From an uncultured Eubacteriales bacterium (GTDB lineage Bacteria > Bacillota > Clostridia > Lachnospirales > Lachnospiraceae): 37,439 nt of DNA. Positions 1 through 9,167 of the stretch are shown here, piece after piece. How positions within the stretch are numbered: the first letter of the stretch is position 1; each line of letters begins with the position of its first letter. The notes under the pieces are model-generated. The model made no database searches. It was not told where the DNA came from and worked only from the letters and a program-made list of their open reading frames with translations. Made by a program: the position numbers and the translations under genes. The stretch spans positions 1-37,439 of the forward strand of contig CASFAQ010000010.1 in the NCBI GenBank assembly GCA_949292725.1. Direction: 5' to 3'.

Positions 1-4
1 ATAT

Positions 5-661
5 ATGCGGGAAGACGATTCGCTGACCGGACTTGGTCAGGTCAAGCTCAATAATAATGATGAGAATGTTAATATCAGACTTGTCTCAATAATCGGAGAA
101 ATTGAAGGGCATGATATATCGCAGGGCAATATTAAAACAACAAAGTATGAACATATATTGCCCGGGCTTGTTGATGCAGCCGACAATAAGGATATTGACG
201 GAATTCTTTTGATTATCAATACGGTAGGCGGCGATGTGTCGGCGGGTCTTGCAATCGCTGAAATGGTTGCCTCAATTACCAAGCCTACTGTTGCGCTGGT
301 GATTGGGGACAGTCATTCAATCGGAGTTCCGCTTGCGGTTTCTGCCGATTATTCTTATATTGTTCCAAGCGGAACCATGATAATTCATCCGGTAAGGCTT
401 AGCGGCACGGTGATAGGCGCACCTCAGACGTATGATTATTTCAAACTGATTGAGGACCGTATCGTCAGTTTTATTTCATCACATTCAGATACTAAAAAAG
501 AACAGATAGTGGATATGATGCAGCAAAAAGGACTGCTTACCAAGGATCTTGGTACGATACTTGTGGGCAGTCAGGCTGTGGAACGGGGGTTGATAAATGA
601 AGTGGGAGGCATAGATGAGGCTCTAAAAAAACTTAAGTCCATGATTTCTTATAAAGAATAA
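5..661 (+). CDS. tepA: ClpP-like serine protease, TepA/YmfB type (probably 5'-partial)
   Basis: This looks like a Clp-protease-fold serine peptidase of the TepA (translocation-enhancing protein) branch. The reading frame shows the ClpP fold order: a Gly-Gly oxyanion-type motif at residues 75-76, the nucleophile in GDSHSIGVP (Ser105) and the catalytic His in MIIHPVR (His128). A later Asp should complete the triad, but I cannot place it confidently. The ATG at position 5 has no visible ribosome-binding site because the window begins there, and the frame stays open to the edge. The family normally has a longer N-terminus, so the true start probably lies outside. The gene sits upstream of uppP and ftsK, as TepA-like genes often sit next to ftsK/spoIIIE in Firmicutes. 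The exact substrate is unknown. Confidence 0.85.
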   Translation: MREDDSLTGLGQVKLNNNDENVNIRLVSIIGEIEGHDISQGNIKTTKYEHILPGLVDAADNKDIDGILLIINTVGGDVSAGLAIAEMVASITKPTVALVIGDSHSIGVPLAVSADYSYIVPSGTMIIHPVRLSGTVIGAPQTYDYFKLIEDRIVSFISSHSDTKKEQIVDMMQQKGLLTKDLGTILVGSQAVERGLINEVGGIDEALKKLKSMISYKE

Positions 662-670
662 AACAAATGT

Positions 671-699
671 TTGCATTTTGTATGGATACAAGTTATAAT
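671..699 (+). promoter_or_regulatory. Sigma-A-like promoter for uppP-ftsK
   Basis: TTGCAT (671-676) and a perfect TATAAT (694-699) are separated by 17 bases. They lie 34 bases upstream of the uppP start and just after the stop of the ClpP-like gene. Nothing else in this gap looks like a terminator or operator. Confidence 0.7.
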
Positions 700-732
700 C
701 AAGAAAGCTAAAGGAAAAGGGGAGGATTTTGT

Positions 733-1608
733 ATGACTTTATTTCATGCAATATTATTAGGACTTGTACAGGGGCTGGCCGAGTTTCTGCCTATAAGCAG
801 TTCAGGACATCTTGCCATAATGGAGCAGGTCCTTCGTGTTGAGAACGCCGGAATGGTATTTGACGTAATGCTTCATTTTGGAACGCTTGTAGCTATTTTT
901 GCCGCATTTTGGGGCGATATTAAAAAAATGGTTGTAGAAGCTGTACTCATAGTAAGGGATGCAGTTGTTAATGTGATAATATTCTTTAAAAATTTCAATA
1001 AACCGGTACGTGATAAAGCTGCTTATAACAAGATTGTTAATTCGTCGTACAGAAAATTTGTTATGCTTATCATTGTATCGACTATACCTACAGGTATTAT
1101 GGGAGTGCTTTTTGAAAAGGCAATAGGAGTCGCGGCTACTTCGCTTATTGCAGTGGGTATATGTCTTCTTATCACCGGTATATTACTGTTATTATCGGAT
1201 AAGGCAGGCAGCGGAAACAAACATCCTAAGCAGGTTACATATCGGGAAGCCGGAATAATAGGCGTTGTACAGGGTTTTGCAACATTTCCGGGGATTTCAA
1301 GATCGGGTTCTACCATTACTGCATGCCTTTTATGCGGATTTGATAAGAGCTTTGCTGTAAGATATTCATTTATCATGTCAATCCCGGCTGTGCTTGGCGC
1401 GGTAATTTTACAGCTTAAAGATATTACATCGTTAAGCATTACCGGTCAGGAGGCACTTTATTATGTGATAGGTACGCTTGTTGCAGCTGTTGTAGGCTAC
1501 ATATGTATTAAGACAATGCTTGTTCTTGTCAGAGGAAAGAAATACAAATATTTTGCGTATTACTGCTTTTTGGTAGGCGCCTTTTCCATCCTTTGGGAGC
1601 TTGCATAG
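733..1608 (+). CDS. uppP: Undecaprenyl-diphosphatase (UppP/BacA)
   Basis: This integral membrane phosphatase turns undecaprenyl diphosphate into the monophosphate lipid carrier, which feeds peptidoglycan and wall polymer synthesis; it is also the classical bacitracin-resistance protein. The 291-residue translation carries both family signatures: EFLPISSSGHL near the N-terminus (around residues 16-27) and GISRSGSTI near residue 195. Several hydrophobic segments lie between and after them. Length is normal for the family. The ATG at 733 is preceded by a strong GGGGAGG at 719-725. The downstream ftsK ribosome-binding site overlaps this gene's stop codon, so the two are probably translationally coupled and transcribed from the promoter at 671-699. 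Confidence 0.97.
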   Translation: MTLFHAILLGLVQGLAEFLPISSSGHLAIMEQVLRVENAGMVFDVMLHFGTLVAIFAAFWGDIKKMVVEAVLIVRDAVVNVIIFFKNFNKPVRDKAAYNKIVNSSYRKFVMLIIVSTIPTGIMGVLFEKAIGVAATSLIAVGICLLITGILLLLSDKAGSGNKHPKQVTYREAGIIGVVQGFATFPGISRSGSTITACLLCGFDKSFAVRYSFIMSIPAVLGAVILQLKDITSLSITGQEALYYVIGTLVAAVVGYICIKTMLVLVRGKKYKYFAYYCFLVGAFSILWELA

Positions 1609-1624
1609 GAGGTTAGGTTTTTTA

Positions 1625-4093
1625 ATGGCTAATAAAAGAGGTACATATGATGACAATGATAATGGATTGTCAAAAGAGCTTATTATATGGATTGTTTTAC
1701 TTGTAAGTATAATTCTTATATTATGCGTGTTTGATCTGTGTGGACCGTTAAGTGATATCTTTGGTGCATTTCTTTTTGGCGTGTTTGGATTTATGGCTTA
1801 TATATTTCCTTTCATGTTGTTTTTCTCTGTTGGATTTCATTTGATGAATGCGAATAATAAAAGAGTGACCGGAAGGATAGTAGCCTCATGGATACTTTAT
1901 ATTATCATTACTGCGCTTCTACAGCTTTTTAAAGCTAATCAGGCGGAAAGTATCTTTGGCTGTTATGTTCAGGGGTATACCGAAAAAATGGGTGGGGGTT
2001 TTATAGGCGGACTTATAAGTACCGGCCTTTTAAACGCTGTGGGAAAACTTGCGGCGGCGCTTATACTTATAATCATTTCACTTATGCTCTTCGTATATAT
2101 AACAGGAAAGCTTATAGCCTCAAGAGCACTTTATAAGAGTGCGGAAAAATATAATGAATACAGAACGCAGCATGTAAGGGAGGATGCGCCGGAGGTGACC
2201 GGTGAGCAAAAAAAGAATAAGCGGTATACTTATACATTCCCAAAGGAAAATGATAATACCGCTGAAAAAAAGACGCAAAAAAAGAAAAACATTAAAGATA
2301 AAGAGGTGCATGATGTTCCTAATGAACATACAGTCATAGTGCACAGAGGGGATGAACAGCAGACTCTTCCGATATACCAGAAGGAAATCGATGAGAAATT
2401 CGGTACGGCACCTCAGTCTAAGGCAGACGATTCGCTTGACAGGATTATTGCAAGGGCAACGGCTCCGGATAATGAGGCAAGCGATATCGATACACTGACC
2501 AATGCAGGGATGGATAAGCCCGTACAGGAGCCTGTTAAGCCTGTGCAGGAGGCTGTCAGTCCCATGCCTGTGGATGAAAATATAGATATTAAACTTCCTC
2601 CTGAGCCTGTCAAATACAAATTTCCTTCTCTTAGCCTTCTTTCGGCTCCGAAAAGGTCGGGAAAGGGTATGTCTGACCGTGAATTAAAGGAGATGGCGAT
2701 AAGGCTTAAGGAATGCCTGAAAAGTTTTAAAGTAGACGTGACAATAACAGATATTATATGCGGTCCGACAGTGACAAGATACGAGCTTATGCCTGCTCTC
2801 GGAACAAGGGTCAAAAAGATTACGGAGCTTGAGAATGACATAAAGCTTAATCTCGCAGTTGCCGATATCAGAATTGAAGCGCCGATTCCCGGCAAATCTG
2901 CCGTGGGTATAGAGGTTCCGAATTCAGGTGATTCACTTATTACGCTACGCGAGATACTTGAGAGCAATGAATTTATTTCGCACAAATCTAATATTGCGTT
3001 TGCAGCCGGAAAGGATATAGGCGGACGTAATATTATAGCTGATATAGCAAGGATGCCGCACCTGCTTATTGCGGGAGCTACGGGCTCCGGTAAATCCGTA
3101 TGTATCAACACGATAGTAATGAGCCTTATATATAAGGCCAATCCGAATGATGTCAAACTGATTATGATAGACCCTAAGGTTGTAGAGCTTAGCGTATATA
3201 ACGGAATACCGTATCTGTGCATACCTGTGGTAACAGATCCAAAGAAGGCTGCGGCTGCGCTCAATTGGGCAGTTGCTGAGATGAATGAGCGTTACAGCAA
3301 ATTTGCCGAGCTTGGTGTAAGGGATATGACAGGCTTCAATAATAAAGTAGAGAAGCTTAAAGATAATCCAAATATGTATACGAAAATGCCGCAGATCGTT
3401 ATCATTGTAGATGAGCTTGCTGACCTTATGATGGTTGCGTCGCATGACGTGGAAACGGCTATCTGCCGGCTTGCACAGATGGCAAGAGCTGCCGGAATCC
3501 ATCTTATAATCGCAACACAAAGACCGTCAGTTGATGTTATAACAGGTCTTATCAAGGCAAATATTCCGTCAAGGATAGCGTTTGCAGTATCATCCTCTAT
3601 CGATTCAAGGACAATACTGGATTCTTCCGGCGCCGAGAAGCTTCTTGGAAAGGGCGATATGCTTTTTGCACCGCAGGATATATCGAAGCCTATACGTGTA
3701 CAGGGTGCATTTGTCTCTGACAGCGAGGTTGCAAGGGTAACTGATTTTATTAAAAAACAGTACGATACCCCTGTGTATGATGAGGTTATAATAGATCAGA
3801 TTGATAATACAGAGATTTCAACCAAATCGGCTGACAAGTCATACGAACAGTCAGGAGAGGATAGTAATGGACGGGATGAGCTTTTTTATGATGCGGGAAA
3901 ATTCATTATAGAAAAGCAGAAAGCTTCGATTGGCACATTGCAGCGTGTGTTCAAAATCGGTTTTAACCGTGGCGCGAGAATTATGGACCAGCTGTGTGAG
4001 GCCGGAGTTGTCGGCGAAGAAGAGGGCAAGAAACCCCGTAACATATTAATGAGCCTTGAAGATTTTGAGCAGATGATATCCGAAGGAAGGTGA
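1625..4093 (+). CDS. ftsK: DNA translocase FtsK/SpoIIIE
   Basis: This is a septum-anchored ATP-driven DNA pump that clears chromosomes from the division or sporulation septum. The 822-residue protein has an N-terminal membrane domain of about four helices (roughly residues 20-175). A charged, low-complexity linker follows (about 180-330), including a short repeat of the KPVQE type. Next is the RecA-like motor with Walker A GATGSGKS at 484-491 and Walker B IVDELADLM near 595. The C-terminal winged-helix gamma domain (about 755-820) contains the expected RVFKIGFNRGARIMDQL segment. I chose ATG 1625 because AGGAGG at 1607-1612 is correctly spaced; a TTG at 1601 lies upstream of that site. Whether it acts as FtsK or SpoIIIE cannot be told from sequence alone. 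Confidence 0.96.
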   Translation: MANKRGTYDDNDNGLSKELIIWIVLLVSIILILCVFDLCGPLSDIFGAFLFGVFGFMAYIFPFMLFFSVGFHLMNANNKRVTGRIVASWILYIIITALLQLFKANQAESIFGCYVQGYTEKMGGGFIGGLISTGLLNAVGKLAAALILIIISLMLFVYITGKLIASRALYKSAEKYNEYRTQHVREDAPEVTGEQKKNKRYTYTFPKENDNTAEKKTQKKKNIKDKEVHDVPNEHTVIVHRGDEQQTLPIYQKEIDEKFGTAPQSKADDSLDRIIARATAPDNEASDIDTLTNAGMDKPVQEPVKPVQEAVSPMPVDENIDIKLPPEPVKYKFPSLSLLSAPKRSGKGMSDRELKEMAIRLKECLKSFKVDVTITDIICGPTVTRYELMPALGTRVKKITELENDIKLNLAVADIRIEAPIPGKSAVGIEVPNSGDSLITLREILESNEFISHKSNIAFAAGKDIGGRNIIADIARMPHLLIAGATGSGKSVCINTIVMSLIYKANPNDVKLIMIDPKVVELSVYNGIPYLCIPVVTDPKKAAAALNWAVAEMNERYSKFAELGVRDMTGFNNKVEKLKDNPNMYTKMPQIVIIVDELADLMMVASHDVETAICRLAQMARAAGIHLIIATQRPSVDVITGLIKANIPSRIAFAVSSSIDSRTILDSSGAEKLLGKGDMLFAPQDISKPIRVQGAFVSDSEVARVTDFIKKQYDTPVYDEVIIDQIDNTEISTKSADKSYEQSGEDSNGRDELFYDAGKFIIEKQKASIGTLQRVFKIGFNRGARIMDQLCEAGVVGEEEGKKPRNILMSLEDFEQMISEGR

Positions 4094-4098
4094 TTGGC

Positions 4099-4989
4099 TT
4101 GAAACTCTGGATTGTTGTCAATCATTTTCTCAGAGCACCTAAGTTTTGTGAATTGGAAGAGAGATTGTCCGATGCCGCTTCATTTTACGGAATCGAATAT
4201 CAGATTGTTACCAATTCAGAATGTCTCATCAGCTGCGATAATAACAGCTTAACCACCGGCGTTATTCCGAATGGAACAGATCCCGTACTTTTCTGGGACA
4301 AGGATATCAGGCTTGGTAATGCGCTTGAAAGATGCGGTCACAGACTATACAATTCTTCTTATGCCGTAAGCGTATGTGATGATAAGACGTTGTCGGCTAT
4401 AGCGCTTGCCGGATGTGGAATCCGAATGCCGCATACAAGTATATCGCCAATGACATATCGTAATGTAGGTTATACGGATTGGAATTTCCTTGAGAAGATT
4501 ATTGAACGCATAGGATTTCCGATGATTGTTAAAGAAGCATATGGTTCATTCGGACAGCAGGTATACAAATGCGAGGATTATAATGAACTTATGCAGCTTG
4601 TGAGCTGTATTGATTCAGAAGCCATACTTTTTCAGCAATATATAAGCTCAAGTTATGCAAGAGATGTTAGGCTGCAGGTGGTAGGAGACAGGGTGACAAC
4701 GGCAATGTATCGCTATTCTGAATCAGGGGATTTTCGTGCCAATATTACGAACGGTGGTAAAATGATTCCCTATGATGCCAATGATGAGGAAAAGAAATTT
4801 GCCTTATCCGTTGCAAAAAGGTTGAAACTTGATTTCTGCGGTATAGACATGCTGTTTGGCGAGAATGACGAACCGGTATTATGTGAAATCAATTCGAATG
4901 CACATTTTGTAAATATTGACAACTGTACCGGTTCGGATACGGCAAAAGACATTATTTCATATATTATTTCAAATCATTCGGGATGGTAA
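4099..4989 (+). CDS. RimK-like ATP-grasp ligase, first of a tandem pair
   Basis: This ATP-grasp carboxylate-amine ligase resembles the RimK/glutathione synthetase group, which join an amino acid or amine to a carboxylate through an acylphosphate. Seen in the 296-residue product: an N-terminal pre-ATP-grasp domain, the ATP-binding loop MIVKEAYGSFGQQV near residue 150, and a RimK-style block (ARDVRLQVVGD, then GDFRANITNGGK). The metal-binding pair CGIDMLF and CEINSN near the C-terminus supplies the Asp, Glu and Asn ligands. Start choice: the TTG at 4099 has GGAAGG at 4085-4090 at good spacing, whereas the GTG at 4090 would abut it. The 3' end overlaps the next gene, a second ATP-grasp protein. 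The substrate is unknown; the pairing suggests a two-step or heteromeric ligation. RimK itself (ribosomal S6 glutamylation) is not assumed. Confidence 0.85.
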   Translation: MKLWIVVNHFLRAPKFCELEERLSDAASFYGIEYQIVTNSECLISCDNNSLTTGVIPNGTDPVLFWDKDIRLGNALERCGHRLYNSSYAVSVCDDKTLSAIALAGCGIRMPHTSISPMTYRNVGYTDWNFLEKIIERIGFPMIVKEAYGSFGQQVYKCEDYNELMQLVSCIDSEAILFQQYISSSYARDVRLQVVGDRVTTAMYRYSESGDFRANITNGGKMIPYDANDEEKKFALSVAKRLKLDFCGIDMLFGENDEPVLCEINSNAHFVNIDNCTGSDTAKDIISYIISNHSGW

Positions 4990-5939
4990 AAATGAAAGAT
5001 ATCTGGCTTATATATTACGACTCATATATCTCTAAGAACAGGTATTTTATTGATGAAATCATAAATGAAGGAAAAAAATCCGGTCTTAATGTCAGGCTTG
5101 TGACGGTCGAGGATTTGGATAATAATATGTATGATAACCTGCCTGATGCGGTCATTATGCGCGCTATTAATCCTGAACTCTCTATGAAGCTTGAAGATAT
5201 GGGAATAAGGTTATTCAATAACGCATCTGTTTCAGTACTGTGTAATAATAAAGCTGAGACGATACGAAGGGTGCATAAGCTTGGAATAATTCATATTCCT
5301 ACCATAACAGTCTCGCTAAAATCATCTGCAAAAGATTTTCAGTTCTCATATGAATATATATGCAGTCCTTTTTTGGAGCATTATAATGACACGCTTACAA
5401 AACTTAATGAGAATATCCTTGATGATATTTTCATGAAAAATAAGTGCGCGGATATTGATTTGTCAAAATATGTCATTAAATCCGTAACGGGGCATGGTGG
5501 ACGCGAGGTTATGCTTTTATCTGATTTTTATTTGGGAAATGGCGAGTTTGGTGCACAGGAACGGGATGCATCGTCTTTCTATAGTGATAAATATATTATT
5601 CAACCGCTTATGTCTGAATATATGTCGGATATACGTGTATATATAATAGATGGAAAGATAATTGGCGCAGTTAAAAGAAGTGCCGGAAATGGCTTTAAAT
5701 CCAACTATTCGCTTGGCGGAAGGGTTTGTCTTTTTACTCCGGAAGGATATATGTATGAATACATCGGCAAAATACTTACGCTATGCGATTTTTCTTATAT
5801 AGGAATAGATTTTTTATATTCGTCTGAGGGCAGACCGGTTTTTAATGAGATAGAAGATGTTGTAGGAGCCAGAATGCTTTCAGAATGTGGCGTTGATGAT
5901 TATGTGAGAAAATATATGGAATATATAAGGATATTATGA
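4983..5939 (+). CDS. ATP-grasp ligase-like protein, second of a tandem pair
   Basis: This 318-residue protein has the same overall fold as its upstream neighbour but is clearly diverged. Visible are a Rossmann-like N-terminus, the loop YVIKSVTGHGGREV that would close over ATP, a RimK-like block (SDIRVYIIDGKIIGAVKR followed by a Gly-Gly segment), and a C-terminal acidic pair. The pair is GIDFLY plus NEIEDVVGARML. The second metal motif reads E-I-E-D instead of the usual E-x-N-x-N, so metal binding or activity may differ. An extra stretch around residues 105-150 precedes the ATP loop. The ATG at 4983 overlaps the previous gene by 7 bases; a second in-frame ATG at 4992 is equally possible and neither has a strong Shine-Dalgarno, which fits translational coupling. 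Its reaction is unknown. Confidence 0.78.
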   Translation: MVKMKDIWLIYYDSYISKNRYFIDEIINEGKKSGLNVRLVTVEDLDNNMYDNLPDAVIMRAINPELSMKLEDMGIRLFNNASVSVLCNNKAETIRRVHKLGIIHIPTITVSLKSSAKDFQFSYEYICSPFLEHYNDTLTKLNENILDDIFMKNKCADIDLSKYVIKSVTGHGGREVMLLSDFYLGNGEFGAQERDASSFYSDKYIIQPLMSEYMSDIRVYIIDGKIIGAVKRSAGNGFKSNYSLGGRVCLFTPEGYMYEYIGKILTLCDFSYIGIDFLYSSEGRPVFNEIEDVVGARMLSECGVDDYVRKYMEYIRIL

Positions 5940-5987
5940 TATTATTCTGGTATATGGTGACAAATTACGCTATGGAGGAATATTTTC

Positions 5988-7658
5988 ATGAAAAGTGATA
6001 TTGAGATTGCACAGGAAGCGGTAATGAAACCTATCGGCGAGGTTGCGGCAGCGCTTGATATTAATTCGGATGAACTGGAATTATACGGCAGATACAAAGC
6101 AAAGCTCTCCGACGAGCTTACGGAGCGCATTAAAGATAATGATGACGGAAAGCTTATTCTTGTTACGGCTATTAATCCTACTCCTGCAGGAGAGGGCAAG
6201 ACTACAACCACCGTGGGACTGGGACAGGCGTTCGGACGTCTTGGTAAAAAGTCCGTTATTGCGCTAAGAGAGCCGTCGCTCGGACCGTGTTTTGGAATCA
6301 AAGGAGGCGCGGCCGGAGGAGGATATGCTCAGGTTGTTCCAATGGAAGAACTTAATCTTCATTTCACGGGAGATTTTCACGCAATTACCTCGGCCAATAA
6401 TCTTCTTGCCGCAATGCTGGATAATCATATAATGCAGGGCAATGCATTAAGAATCGACACTGACCAGATTGTATGGAAGAGATGTGTTGACATCAATGAC
6501 AGAGTTTTGCGTAATATCGTAGTTGGGCTTGGAAGAAAGGCCGACGGTGTAGTGAGGGAGGACCACTTCATCATAACCGTTGCTTCAGAGATAATGGCGA
6601 TTCTCTGTCTTGCTGATGATATGAACGATCTTAAAAAACGTCTCTCGCGTATCATCGTAGCGTATAATTATGATGGAGAGCCTGTTACGGCCGGAGACCT
6701 TCTTGCAACGGGTTCCATGGCGGCGCTGTTAAAGGACGCCATAAAGCCTAATCTTATACAGACCCTTGAGAACACACCGGCTATAGTACATGGAGGTCCG
6801 TTTGCCAATATAGCGCATGGATGTAACAGTGTTCGTGCGACCAAAATAGCGTTAAAGCTTGCAGATTATGTTATCACCGAGGCCGGATTCGGAGCCGATC
6901 TTGGTGCGGAAAAATTCATGGATATCAAGTGCCGTATGGCAAAGCTCAGACCTGACGCAATAGTACTTGTAGCCACAGTACGTGCCCTCAAATACAATGG
7001 CGGTGTACCAAGGGATGAGCTTTCGGAGGAGAATATGGATGCTCTTAGGAAGGGTATTGTTAATCTCGAAAAGCATATAGAAAATATTGCTAAATTTGGC
7101 GTGCCATGTGTTGTTACGCTCAATAGATTTGTTACTGATACGGATAACGAACTTGATTATGTTAAAAAATACTGCGAAGACAGAGGTTGCAGTTTTGCTC
7201 TTTCCGAAGTATGGGAGCACGGCGGTGACGGCGGTATTGAGCTTGCTAATAAGGTTATTGATACTCTTGATAACAAACAAAGTTATTTTCAACCACTGTA
7301 TCCTGATGATATGTCACTTGAAGAGAAGATTGAAACTGTTGCAAAAGAAATATACGGAGCAGATGGAGTTACATTTGATGTATCTGCAAGAAAGTCAATG
7401 GAGAGGCTTACAAAGCTTGGATTTGGACATATGCCGGTATGTATGGCTAAGAACCAGTATTCACTATCGGATGACCCGACAAGACTTGGAAGACCTAAGG
7501 GATTTACTGTTAACATAAGGGATATATATGTATCGGCAGGAGCGGGTTTTGTCGTGGCCATCACAGGAACTGTAATGACAATGCCTGGATTGCCATTACA
7601 TCCTGCGGCTGAAAGAATTGATGTAAATGATGAAGGAAAAATAACCGGATTATTCTAA
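5988..7658 (+). CDS. fhs: Formate-tetrahydrofolate ligase
   Basis: The enzyme makes 10-formyltetrahydrofolate from formate, ATP and tetrahydrofolate, feeding purine and formyl-Met synthesis and, in acetogens, the methyl branch of the Wood-Ljungdahl pathway. The 556-residue length and motifs fit: the P-loop-like [14 protein letters not shown] around residues 64-77, then [19 protein letters not shown] and the [10 protein letters not shown] segment. The conserved C-terminal part ends in the expected [13 protein letters not shown] region. ATG 5988 follows a good GGAGGA at 5975-5980. The gene could be cotranscribed with the ATP-grasp pair, since only 48 bases separate them. It ends convergently with pyrI with its stop codon overlapping pyrI's. 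No other acetogenesis genes are in the window, so fhs alone does not show acetogenesis. Confidence 0.98.
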   Translation: MKSDIEIAQEAVMKPIGEVAAALDINSDELELYGRYKAKLSDELTERIKDNDDGKLILVTAINPTPAGEGKTTTTVGLGQAFGRLGKKSVIALREPSLGPCFGIKGGAAGGGYAQVVPMEELNLHFTGDFHAITSANNLLAAMLDNHIMQGNALRIDTDQIVWKRCVDINDRVLRNIVVGLGRKADGVVREDHFIITVASEIMAILCLADDMNDLKKRLSRIIVAYNYDGEPVTAGDLLATGSMAALLKDAIKPNLIQTLENTPAIVHGGPFANIAHGCNSVRATKIALKLADYVITEAGFGADLGAEKFMDIKCRMAKLRPDAIVLVATVRALKYNGGVPRDELSEENMDALRKGIVNLEKHIENIAKFGVPCVVTLNRFVTDTDNELDYVKKYCEDRGCSFALSEVWEHGGDGGIELANKVIDTLDNKQSYFQPLYPDDMSLEEKIETVAKEIYGADGVTFDVSARKSMERLTKLGFGHMPVCMAKNQYSLSDDPTRLGRPKGFTVNIRDIYVSAGAGFVVAITGTVMTMPGLPLHPAAERIDVNDEGKITGLF

Positions 7659-8089
7659 AGATGCCCTTTGAATTTCTGCTCACAATATATACATCTGTAT
7701 ATGCGGTTTGCTGGATCGGTTAATTTAAATGTATGCAAAAGTCCCCGTTCTGTATCTGAAGACGTTACGCAGCGGGGATTTTTACATTCTATAATCCCGG
7801 TAACCACTTTTGGAAGCTTAGGGTGGGTTTTTCTTACTATAACGTCATTCTCGATAAAATTCAGTGTTATATCTCCGTCAAGAACTGCAAGCAGATCAAG
7901 GTCAACAGTTATCGGTCCCTCTATCTTGATTATATCCTTTTTACCCATTTTGCTGCTCTTTGCATTCTTAATAATTGCAACACTTTGTTCAAGCTTTTCA
8001 AGATTCAGATAGTTGTATATCTGCATTGCGCCGCCGGCTTTTATATGGTCGATTACAACTCCCTCATGAAGTCCGCCTATATTTAACAT
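7655..8089 (-). CDS. pyrI: Aspartate carbamoyltransferase regulatory subunit
   Basis: PyrI binds nucleotide effectors and assembles the catalytic PyrB trimers into the allosteric ATCase holoenzyme. The 144-residue product has an N-terminal allosteric domain (about residues 1-95) and a C-terminal zinc domain. Its four cysteines are Cys102 and Cys107 (C-x4-C) and Cys133 and Cys136 (C-x2-C), the pattern known for PyrI zinc binding. The ribosome-binding site AGGAGG overlaps the stop codon of pyrB immediately upstream, so the two subunits are translationally coupled. The last bases overlap the end of the convergent fhs gene by four bases. The product is slightly shorter than the enterobacterial protein but has all core elements. 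Confidence 0.96.
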   Translation of the reverse strand: MLNIGGLHEGVVIDHIKAGGAMQIYNYLNLEKLEQSVAIIKNAKSSKMGKKDIIKIEGPITVDLDLLAVLDGDITLNFIENDVIVRKTHPKLPKVVTGIIECKNPRCVTSSDTERGLLHTFKLTDPANRIYRCIYCEQKFKGHL

Positions 8090-8100
8090 ATTATCGCCTC

Positions 8101-9024
8101 CTAATTTGGTTCAGGTATATCAAGCATGGACATAATAAGAGCCATTCTTATATACACTCCGTATTGCGCCTGTTTAAAATATACCGCGCGGGGATCCTTA
8201 TCAACCTCCGTCGCAATTTCATTAACACGTGGGAGCGGATGTAAAATCAGCATATCGTCCTTAGCCAGTTCAAGTTTTTTATTATCAAGTATAAAGCTGT
8301 CCTTAAGACGTATATAGTCTTCCTCGTTAAAGAATCTTTCTCTCTGGACTCTTGTCATATACAGGATATCAAGGGTGGGAAGAACCTCCTCAAGGTTGGA
8401 CGTTTCGTAATAAGGTGTTTGATTGGCGTCAAGCACATCTTTTCTTAGATAATCAGGTATTTTAAGTTCATCAGGAGATATCATGACGAATTTGGTGTCC
8501 GGATATCTTACCATTGCATTAATGAGCGAGTGGACTGTACGTCCGAATTTGAGATCGCCACATACACCTATTGTAAGTCCGGACAGATTTCCCTTTAATT
8601 CTTTTATGGTGAGAAGGTCTGTATAGGTCTGTGTAGGATGGTTATGGCCGCCGTCTCCCGCATTGATTATGGGAATCCCGGAATACATGGATGCAACAAG
8701 CGGGGCGCCTTCTTTTGGATGCCTCATTGCACATATGTCGGCGTAATATGAAATTACGCGTATGGTATCTGCGATACTTTCTCCTTTTGATACGGAGCTT
8801 GAATCAGCAGAAGAAAAACCGAGAACGCTTCCGCCAAGATTCATCATTGCTGATTCGAAACTTAAACGTGTACGTGTACTCGGTTCATAAAATAAAGAAG
8901 CCAGTTTCCTGCCATCGCATACTTTTGAATATATACTCTGGTTTCTGTATATCCTTCCTGCAAGATCGAGAATATTATTAAGCTCGTCCACGGTAAGGTC
9001 TAAAGGCGTTATAAGATGTCTCAT
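8101..9024 (-). CDS. pyrB: Aspartate carbamoyltransferase catalytic subunit
   Basis: PyrB catalyses carbamoyl phosphate plus L-aspartate to N-carbamoyl-L-aspartate, the committed step of pyrimidine synthesis. The 307-residue sequence has the carbamoyl-phosphate loop [15 protein letters not shown] near residue 50, [15 protein letters not shown] near residue 125, and the HPLPRVNEI aspartate-binding segment near residue 265. The ATG at 9024 follows GGAGGAAGGGA. It is first in a two-gene pyrBI operon read from the promoter at 9062-9090. The leader is short, about 30 bases to the start codon, so there is no room for a PyrR-type attenuator or a UTP-sensing leader peptide. Control is therefore more likely allosteric through PyrI, unless an operator I cannot recognise exists. 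Confidence 0.97.
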   Translation of the reverse strand: MRHLITPLDLTVDELNNILDLAGRIYRNQSIYSKVCDGRKLASLFYEPSTRTRLSFESAMMNLGGSVLGFSSADSSSVSKGESIADTIRVISYYADICAMRHPKEGAPLVASMYSGIPIINAGDGGHNHPTQTYTDLLTIKELKGNLSGLTIGVCGDLKFGRTVHSLINAMVRYPDTKFVMISPDELKIPDYLRKDVLDANQTPYYETSNLEEVLPTLDILYMTRVQRERFFNEEDYIRLKDSFILDNKKLELAKDDMLILHPLPRVNEIATEVDKDPRAVYFKQAQYGVYIRMALIMSMLDIPEPN

Positions 9025-9061
9025 CTGTAATGCTCCCTTCCTCCGTTATTTATTGAGTTTT

Positions 9062-9090
9062 ATTTTACAACATTTCTCGATTGCATACAA
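9062..9090 (-). promoter_or_regulatory. Promoter of pyrBI
   Basis: On the minus strand TTGTAT (9085-9090) and TAAAAT (9062-9067) are 17 bases apart, placing the start of transcription near 9055, about 30 bases before the pyrB ATG. The rest of the 143-base divergent gap is very AT-rich. Towards the GH30 gene it contains a possible -10 TATGAT (9127-9132) without a convincing -35. Confidence 0.6.
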
Positions 9091-9167
9091 TAAAATTTAT
9101 TAAAATTATAGAATTTTAAAATGATGTATGATATCATTGTGTCAGAAAATAAGAGGGAGGTACATAC

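Noticed and set aside
2515-2560. Repeat coding KPVQE in ftsK as a mobile or tandem repeat element
   Set aside because: Only two imperfect copies in the flexible linker of FtsK, where low-complexity sequence is normal.
2413-3264. Long minus-strand open frame opposite ftsK
   Set aside because: It is antisense to the conserved motor domain, has composition typical of a mirror frame, no family motifs and no ribosome-binding site.
9128-9137. Palindrome ATGATATCAT upstream of the GH30 gene as an operator
   Set aside because: Ten bases in a very AT-rich gap is expected by chance, and no second copy or known regulator site was seen.
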